A stretch of 11,106 nt of DNA, taken from the NCBI GenBank assembly GCA_964632945.1, contig CAZWCX010000188.1, positions 1-11,106 of the forward strand, in the 5' to 3' direction. The notes beneath the pieces are model-generated. The model did not search any database, was not told the DNA's origin, and saw nothing but the letters and a program-made list of their open reading frames with translations. Below are positions 6,025 to 11,106 of this stretch, piece by piece. The position numbers were made by a program, and so were the translations under genes. The DNA is from CAZWCX01 sp964632945. GTDB lineage: Bacteria; Planctomycetota; MHYJ01; WSZJ01; CAZWCX01. The first letter of the stretch is position 1. Each line of letters opens with the position of its first letter.

Positions 6025-6051
6025 CGGCCGAGAGGCCGAAGGAGCATCTCC
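6025..6051 (+). promoter_or_regulatory. Ribosome-binding site and hairpin before the sat fusion gene
   Basis: AAGGAG (6039-6044) lies 7 nt before ATG 6052 and fixes the start. Directly upstream is a perfect stem CGGCC/GGCCG with GAGA loop (6025-6038). The SD itself can form a weak GGAG/CTCC hairpin (6041-6044 with 6048-6051). The hairpins may tune translation or stabilise the 5' end of a processed transcript; this is a guess. Confidence 0.45.
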
Positions 6052-8517
6052 ATGTCGAATCTCGTCCCGCCGCACGGCGGCCGGCTCGTCCATCGTCTTG
6101 TCGCCCCCGGGGAGGTCGCGGAGGTGGAGGCGCGCGCCGCGCGCGCCCCGCGGATCATTCTGGATGGCCGGGAACTGGCCGATCTCGAGTTGATCGCGGT
6201 CGGCGCCGCCAGTCCGTTGACCGGGTTTCTGGGGTCCCGGGACTATTTCAGCGTTCTCGAGCGCTCCCGACTCGCGGACGGGACCGTCTGGCCCCTCCCG
6301 TTCACCCTCGCCGTGGACGAATCCGTCGCGGCGACCCTGACCCCGGGCGCCGACGCCGCCCTCTTCGACGGCCGCGGCCGGCTCTGGGGCCTGATCCGCG
6401 TCTCCGAAATCCATCGGCGCGACCCCCTCGCGGAGGCGGCCGCCGTCTATCGCACGGAGGATGAGGCGCATCCCGGCGTCGCTTACCTGCTCGCGCGTCC
6501 CGTCCACCTCGTCGCGGGTGAGGTGACCGTGCTGCCCCTGGCCACGGATCTGCCGTTCTTCGAGCACCGCTTGACCCCGGCCGAGCTGCGCGCGGAAATC
6601 GCGCGCCGCGGCTGGATCCGCATCGCCGGGTTCCAGACCCGCAATCCGATCCATCGGGCCCATGAACATTTGACCAAGCTCGCCCTGGAGGCCGCCGACG
6701 GACTCGTCATTCACCCGTTGGTGGGGGAGACCAAGAACGACGACGTTCCCGCGGCGGTCCGGTTCCGCACGTACGAGGCCCTGATCCGGGCCTACTACCC
6801 GAAGGACCGGATCCTGCTCGCGGCCTTCCCGGCGGCGATGCGCTACGCGGGCCCGCGCGAGGCGCTCTTCCATGCCCTCGTGCGCAAGAACTACGGCATC
6901 ACCCACCTGGTCGTGGGGCGCGATCATGCGGGGGTCGGCAAGTACTACGGCCCGCTGGAAGCCCAGGAAATCTTCGATCGCTTCGGACCGGCGGAGATCG
7001 GGGTCTCCCCGCTCCGGTTCGACCCGACGTTCTTCTGCACGTCGTGCGGCAATCTCGCGTCGCTCCGGACCTGCCCGCATGACGCCTCCGCTCGTCTCGA
7101 GCTCTCGGGAACCAAGGTGAGGGAGATCCTGCGTACGGGAGGGACCCTGCCGACGGAGTTCACGCGACCGGAGGTGGCGGAGATCCTGCGCAGCCATTAC
7201 CGCGCGGCCGAGGGTGCCGCCGCGGGGCCGACGCAACCCGGGCCGGGGCCGGGAGCGCCGACCGGAGACTCTCCGGCGGCCGGGATCGCCTCGACCGCGG
7301 CCGCAACTCCCGCGCCGGCCGCGCCCGTGCCGGGCCGGGGCTATGTCCTCTGGTTCACCGGCCTCTCCGGCGCGGGGAAGAGCACCCTCTCGCAGGCCCT
7401 GCGCCAGGTCCTGGCCGGCGACCGTCCGGTGGAGATCCTCGACGGCGACGAAGTGCGCACCTACCTGTCGAAGGGGCTGGGCTTCAGCAAGGAAGACCGC
7501 GACACCAACATCCGGCGCATCGGATACGTGGCCCGCGTGCTGGCGCGGAACGGCGTGGCCGCGATCACGGCCGCGATCTCCCCGTACGCCGACGTGCGCG
7601 CGGAGGTGCGCGCGCTCGCGGCACGGGACGGCATCCCGTTCATCGAGGTGTTCGCCTCCGCCGGACTCGAGGCGCTCGTGGCCCGGGACGTCAAGGGCCT
7701 CTATCGAAAGGCCCTGGCGGGGGAAATCGCGCATTTCACCGGCGTGTCGGATCCGTACGAGCCGCCCGCCGCTCCGGAGGTGACGGTCTACACCGATCGC
7801 GAGACGGTGGAGGAAAGCCTGGCGCGGATCCTGGCCGCCCTCGACCGCCTCGGTCTGCGCGAATCGTCGCCGCCCGCAAGCGTTTCTTCGCCGGCGCCCG
7901 CCGCGGATCCGGTCCCGCGCGCGGACGCGCGCCTTTTCCCGACCTTCCTCAAGCTCGCCGGGCGCAGGGTCGTGCTCGTCGGCGGCGGAGCGGTCGCGGC
8001 GACGAAGCTCCCGGCCCTGCTCGAGGCGGGCGCCCGCGTCACGGTGGTCGCGCCCTCCGTCCAGCGCGCTCTTGAACGTCCCGGCGTCGTCGTGCTGCGG
8101 AGGGAATTCGCGGCCGTCGATCTCGACGGCGCCTGGTTCGCCGTCGCCGCCGCCGTGCCGGAGGTCAATCGGCAGGTGCGCGCGGCCGCCGAGGCGCGGG
8201 GGATCTTCGTCAATGCCGTCGACGATCCCGACGTCGCCACCGCCTACGCCGGCAGCATCCTCCGGCGCGACGGTCTGACCGTCGCCGTCTCGACCGAAGG
8301 CCTCGCCCCGGCCCTCGCCGGACTCGTGCGCGAGGGGATCGACTCCCTCGTTCCGCAGGAGGACTTCCAGGCCTGGCTCGAACGAGCCCGCGCCCTGCGG
8401 GACGGATGGCGCGCGGACGGGATTCCGCTCGATGAGCGCCGCCCGCTCCTGCTGCAGGCGATCAACCGGCTCTACGACCGCCGTGGGATCCCGAGCGGCG
8501 CGGGGAGGCAGGCATGA
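6052..8517 (+). CDS. sat-cysC: Trifunctional fusion: ATP sulfurylase, APS kinase, precorrin-2 dehydrogenase/ferrochelatase
   Basis: An uninterrupted 821-residue protein with three enzyme domains. Residues 1-385 are the oligomeric ATP sulfurylase (sulfate to APS): 'QTRNPIHRAHEHL' (195-207), 'GRDHAGVG' (289-296) and a Cys329/Cys332/Cys341/His343 cluster like the zinc site known in some bacterial Sat proteins. Residues 428-602 are APS kinase (APS to PAPS): P-loop 'GLSGAGKST' (437-445), 'DGDEVR' (464-469), phosphate-acceptor Ser510 in 'ISPYADVR', and 'DVKGLYRKALAGEI' (546-559). Residues 627-815 are the Met8p/CysG-N siroheme domain: NAD loop 'VGGGAVAATK' (643-652), 'NAVDDPDVA' (721-729) with the expected catalytic Asp, and 'VSTEGLAPALAGLVR' (746-760). 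Ala/Pro/Ser-rich linkers (386-427 and 603-626) separate them. Sat-CysC fusions are known; the siroheme domain on the same chain is unusual to my knowledge. The stop overlaps cobA (ATGA). Confidence 0.93.
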   Translation: MSNLVPPHGGRLVHRLVAPGEVAEVEARAARAPRIILDGRELADLELIAVGAASPLTGFLGSRDYFSVLERSRLADGTVWPLPFTLAVDESVAATLTPGADAALFDGRGRLWGLIRVSEIHRRDPLAEAAAVYRTEDEAHPGVAYLLARPVHLVAGEVTVLPLATDLPFFEHRLTPAELRAEIARRGWIRIAGFQTRNPIHRAHEHLTKLALEAADGLVIHPLVGETKNDDVPAAVRFRTYEALIRAYYPKDRILLAAFPAAMRYAGPREALFHALVRKNYGITHLVVGRDHAGVGKYYGPLEAQEIFDRFGPAEIGVSPLRFDPTFFCTSCGNLASLRTCPHDASARLELSGTKVREILRTGGTLPTEFTRPEVAEILRSHYRAAEGAAAGPTQPGPGPGAPTGDSPAAGIASTAAATPAPAAPVPGRGYVLWFTGLSGAGKSTLSQALRQVLAGDRPVEILDGDEVRTYLSKGLGFSKEDRDTNIRRIGYVARVLARNGVAAITAAISPYADVRAEVRALAARDGIPFIEVFASAGLEALVARDVKGLYRKALAGEIAHFTGVSDPYEPPAAPEVTVYTDRETVEESLARILAALDRLGLRESSPPASVSSPAPAADPVPRADARLFPTFLKLAGRRVVLVGGGAVAATKLPALLEAGARVTVVAPSVQRALERPGVVVLRREFAAVDLDGAWFAVAAAVPEVNRQVRAAAEARGIFVNAVDDPDVATAYAGSILRRDGLTVAVSTEGLAPALAGLVREGIDSLVPQEDFQAWLERARALRDGWRADGIPLDERRPLLLQAINRLYDRRGIPSGAGRQA

Positions 8518-9275
8518 ACGGTTTCGTCTCGCTGGTCGGCGCGGGTCCCGGTGACCCGGAACTTCTGACGCGACGGGCGGCCCGTCGCCTCGCGGAAGCC
8601 GATCTCGTCCTCTACGACGCGCTGGTCTCCACGGAAACGCTGGACCTCGCCCCGCGCGCGCGCCGGTTCTTCGTCGGGAAGCGCGCGGGTCGCCGGTCGA
8701 TGAAGCAGGAGACCATCCACGCGTTGATGATCCGCGCCGCCCGGCGGGGCGAACGCATCGTGCGTCTCAAGGGAGGAGATCCCTTCGTGTTCGGACGGGG
8801 CGGGGAGGAGGCCCTCGCCCTCACCGCCGCGGGGATCCCCTGCGAGGTCGTCCCCGGCGTGAGCAGCGCAATCGCCGGGCCGTCCCTCGCCGGCATCCCG
8901 GTCACCCATCGCGGCGTATCCTCGGGCTTCACCGTCGTCGCCGGCCGTCCGGACGGCGCCTACCGGTCCGTCCTCTCCGCGCTGCCGGTTCGGGGCCACA
9001 CCGTGGTCGTCCTGATGGGTCTGGCGGCCCGGGGCTCGATCGCCTCGTTTCTGCTCGACCGGAATTGGCCCCCGACCACCCCCGCGGCGATCGTGCAGGG
9101 CGCCGCCACCCCCGGGGCCCGCGCGTGGACAGGCACCCTGACCGAACTCGCCCGTGTCCCTCTGCCGGCGCCGGATGGAGACGATGTGCCCGGCCTGCTG
9201 GTCATCGGCGACGTGGTTTCGCTGGCCGCATCGCTGGGTGCGTGTGTGCCGGAGTCCTGGCGCGCGGCATCCTGA
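8514..9275 (+). CDS. cobA: Uroporphyrinogen-III C-methyltransferase (SUMT)
   Basis: A 253-residue, complete SUMT that transfers two methyl groups from SAM to uroporphyrinogen III to give precorrin-2. The N-terminal signature 'VGAGPGDPELLT' (8-19), the SAM-binding 'RLKGGDPFVFGRGGEE' (84-99), 'VVPGVSSAIAGP' (112-123) and 'GIPVTHRG' (127-134) are all canonical. The dehydrogenase/ferrochelatase half that completes siroheme in CysG-type enzymes is not attached here; it forms the C-terminal domain of the preceding gene, with which cobA shares a 4-nt ATGA overlap. Together they would make siroheme for the sulfite reductase encoded next. Precorrin-2 could also feed cobalamin synthesis, but no cobalamin gene is in view. 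Confidence 0.95.
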   Translation: MNGFVSLVGAGPGDPELLTRRAARRLAEADLVLYDALVSTETLDLAPRARRFFVGKRAGRRSMKQETIHALMIRAARRGERIVRLKGGDPFVFGRGGEEALALTAAGIPCEVVPGVSSAIAGPSLAGIPVTHRGVSSGFTVVAGRPDGAYRSVLSALPVRGHTVVVLMGLAARGSIASFLLDRNWPPTTPAAIVQGAATPGARAWTGTLTELARVPLPAPDGDDVPGLLVIGDVVSLAASLGACVPESWRAAS

Positions 9276-9310
9276 ATCCGACTCTCATCCCCCGACGGAG
9301 GTGCGCGGTC

Positions 9311-11056
9311 ATGTCCGCACTCGACGATCCCAAGGTCCTCGGCTCCACACGCCTCGGCTTCGCCGAAGAACGCGACGTGGACCTGTTCGTGGACACGCTC
9401 GCCCGCTTCGAGCGCGGCGAAATCGATTCGGACGCCTGGCGAGCCTTCCGCCTGGTCCACGGCGTCTACGGACAGCGCCAGGACGGCGAGAGCATGGTGC
9501 GGGTGAAGATCCCGCAGGGAATCCTCACCGCCGCCCAACTGCGTGTCCTGGCCGGGGCGGCCGAACGCTGGTCGAATGGAAAGGGACACATCACGACGCG
9601 CCAGAACATCCAGTTCCACTTCGTCCGGCTCGACACCGCCGGCGACATGCTTCGGCAGCTCGCCGAGGCCGGTTTGACCACGCGCGAGGCGTGCGGAAAT
9701 TCCGTCCGCAACGTGACGACCTGCCCGCACGCCGGAACGTCGGCGGTCGAGCCGTTCGATCCGACACCCTACGCGGAGGCCCTCACGCGACACCTGCTGC
9801 GTGGGCCCTGGTCGTCCACGCTGCCCCGGAAATTCAAGATCGCCTTCGGCGGTTGCTGCGCCGGCGACTGCGTCAAGGCCGGCATCAACGACCTCGGGTT
9901 CCTCGCCCGGCGCGAGGGGGATCGTCCCGGATTCCGGCTGACCATCGGCGGCGGCACCGCGGCCCTGACCCGCTCGGGATTCCTCGCGCACGACTTTCTG
10001 CCGGCGGGGGAGATCCTGGAAGCGGCAGAGGCCGTGGTCCGCGTCTTCCACCGCATCGGGGACCGCAACAACAAGCACAAGGCGCGCCTGAAATACGTGG
10101 TCGAGCGCCTGGGGGTCGACGGGTTCCTCGTGGAGTACCGGGGCGAGCGCGAGAAGATCAGGACCGAAGGCGGACGTCCGCTCGCGCTTCCGCCCGCCCC
10201 GCCCACACCCGATGCGCCGCCGCCCCCGCGCATCCGTTTCGACGCTCCGCCGGGATTCGCCGGTTTTTCGCGGGACAACATCCGCCCGCAAAAACAGCCG
10301 GGGTTCGTGTCGGTCTCCGTCCGCGTCCCGCTGGGCGACCTCACCGCAGCGCAGTTCCTCGCCCTCGCGGACCTGACCGAGACCTACTCGGAGGGCGGAC
10401 TGCGGTTGACCCACGACCAGAACCTCGTACTTCGGTTCGTTCCCGAATCGCGCGCGCCCGAACTGTTTCTCGCGCTCGCGCGAATCGATCTGGCGCGGGC
10501 GGGGGTCGGCACCATCCTCGACGTGACTTCCTGCCCCGGTTCGATGAGTTGCAAACTCGCCGTCACCGCCTCCCGGGGGGTCGCCGGCGCCGTCACGGAG
10601 TTGCTGGAGAGAAACCCCGCGACGGCGGAACAGGCGCGCGGGCTTACCATCAAGGCGTCCGGCTGCCCCAACGGGTGCGGTCAGCACCACATCGCCGGGC
10701 TCGGGTTCCAGGGCGGCGTCCGCAAGGTCGCTGGTCGGGCCGTGCCCCAGTACCACCTGTTTCTCGGCGGCGGCGTCCGCGCCGACGGCGCCACCTTCGG
10801 ACGTCTCGCGGCCAAGATCCCCGCGCGCCGCGCGACCGCCGCAGTCGAGCGACTCATCCGCCTCTACGCCTCGGATCATCTCCCCGGGGAAGCTCCCGAT
10901 GCCTACTTCGCGCGCGTGAGCATCGAGTCGGTGCAACGGGCGCTGGCCGACCTTGCGGAATTGAGCGAGGCGCAGCTTCGCCCGGAAGACCTGGTCGATC
11001 TGGGCGAAGAGCTGTCGTTCGTTCTCACCTCCGGAAAGGGAGAGTGCGCAACCTAG
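9311..11056 (+). CDS. sir: Siroheme/[4Fe-4S] sulfite (or nitrite) reductase
   Basis: A 581-residue hemoprotein with the two-fold ferredoxin-like plus catalytic repeat of the sulfite/nitrite reductase family. The cluster and siroheme ligands are in C-x5-C (Cys408, Cys414, 'TSCPGSMSC') and C-x3-C (Cys452, Cys456, 'GCPNGC'). The substrate-binding basic residues are visible in 'HITTRQNIQ' (93-101), 'GNSVRNVTTC' (129-138) and 'RKFKIAF' (173-179, the two Lys). Cys181, Cys182 and Cys187 lie near the first-half 'GGCCAGDC'. No flavin or ferredoxin domain is fused, so electrons must come from ferredoxin or a separate flavoprotein. Sulfite and nitrite reductases cannot be told apart reliably by eye; the sulfur operon and adjacent siroheme genes favour sulfite to sulfide. 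ATG 9311 has GGAGG about 9 nt upstream, 35 nt after cobA. The C-terminus ends GECAT, with a Cys at 579. Confidence 0.92.
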   Translation: MSALDDPKVLGSTRLGFAEERDVDLFVDTLARFERGEIDSDAWRAFRLVHGVYGQRQDGESMVRVKIPQGILTAAQLRVLAGAAERWSNGKGHITTRQNIQFHFVRLDTAGDMLRQLAEAGLTTREACGNSVRNVTTCPHAGTSAVEPFDPTPYAEALTRHLLRGPWSSTLPRKFKIAFGGCCAGDCVKAGINDLGFLARREGDRPGFRLTIGGGTAALTRSGFLAHDFLPAGEILEAAEAVVRVFHRIGDRNNKHKARLKYVVERLGVDGFLVEYRGEREKIRTEGGRPLALPPAPPTPDAPPPPRIRFDAPPGFAGFSRDNIRPQKQPGFVSVSVRVPLGDLTAAQFLALADLTETYSEGGLRLTHDQNLVLRFVPESRAPELFLALARIDLARAGVGTILDVTSCPGSMSCKLAVTASRGVAGAVTELLERNPATAEQARGLTIKASGCPNGCGQHHIAGLGFQGGVRKVAGRAVPQYHLFLGGGVRADGATFGRLAAKIPARRATAAVERLIRLYASDHLPGEAPDAYFARVSIESVQRALADLAELSEAQLRPEDLVDLGEELSFVLTSGKGECAT

Positions 11057-11057
11057 C

Positions 11058-11100
11058 CCGGATTATTCGCGAGCAGCTTCGCTGTTCGCGAACAATCCGG
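11058..11100 (+). terminator. Large palindrome after the operon: terminator or dispersed repeat
   Basis: Arms 11058-11077 and 11081-11100 are complementary over 20 bp with one A-C mismatch and one G-U pair, closed by loop TTC. It begins 2 nt after the stop of the sulfite reductase gene. The position fits a transcription terminator, but no T tract is seen before the window ends at 11106. The long, nearly symmetrical arms also resemble intergenic palindromic repeats. The right arm is the more regular one (it contains TTCGCGAA). Confidence 0.55.
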
Positions 11101-11106
11101 CTCCGT

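Noticed and set aside
4978..7734. 918-codon open frame on the minus strand
   Set aside because: Antisense to the transporter, cysH and the sat fusion, all of which show intact catalytic motifs; the frame is low-complexity Arg/Asp/Gly/Pro and has no motif.
8960..10936. 658-codon open frame on the minus strand
   Set aside because: Antisense to cobA and the sulfite reductase gene; no plausible domain.
1..11106. CRISPR arrays, tRNA or rRNA genes, insertion sequences
   Set aside because: No regularly spaced repeats, no cloverleaf or rRNA-like segments, and no transposase motifs were seen.

Overview
The window is uniformly GC-rich bacterial DNA with short intergenic gaps and many start/stop overlaps. 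The lineage cannot be fixed from the sequence. Prokaryotic RING-like treble clefs on membrane proteins plus a DUF4388-type protein would suit a deep-branching Gram-negative phylum such as Planctomycetota or Myxococcota, but this is inference. There are two divergent blocks, separated at about 3782-3976.

Left block, minus strand (1-3781). Four tightly packed genes read leftward: two paralogous membrane-anchored proteins with a C-terminal RING-like zinc motif (3781-2963 and 2966-1980, ATGA overlap), a TIGR00725/LOG-like Rossmann protein (1936-1424), and a small zinc-ribbon protein with two membrane helices (1427-1080, GTGA overlap). A DUF4388-type protein (884 to beyond position 1) follows and has its own good sigma70-type promoter.

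Right block, plus strand (3920-11106). This is a nearly complete sulfate-assimilation operon. In order it encodes a TSUP/TauE-type anion transporter, a [4Fe-4S] adenylyl-sulfate reductase (CysH), a three-domain fusion of ATP sulfurylase, APS kinase and precorrin-2 dehydrogenase/ferrochelatase, uroporphyrinogen-III methyltransferase (CobA), and a siroheme/[4Fe-4S] sulfite (or nitrite) reductase. The genes cover sulfate or sulfite transport, activation to APS and PAPS, reduction to sulfite, reduction to sulfide, and synthesis of the siroheme cofactor of the last enzyme.

The most interesting element lies in front of the operon. A strong promoter (3920-3947) is followed by a 25-codon leader ORF (3977-4054) ending Cys-Cys-Arg-Cys-Arg-stop. 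Next comes RNA that can fold in two mutually exclusive ways: a hairpin over the last Cys codon and stop plus an intrinsic terminator with a T7 tract (4117-4150), or a long-range antiterminator that uses both their strands. This has the layout of a classical amino-acid attenuator, here sensing cysteine supply. A second Cys-Cys-Pro-Cys cluster lies further downstream in the leader, next to another set of competing stems. The window ends in a 20-bp-armed palindrome after the operon.
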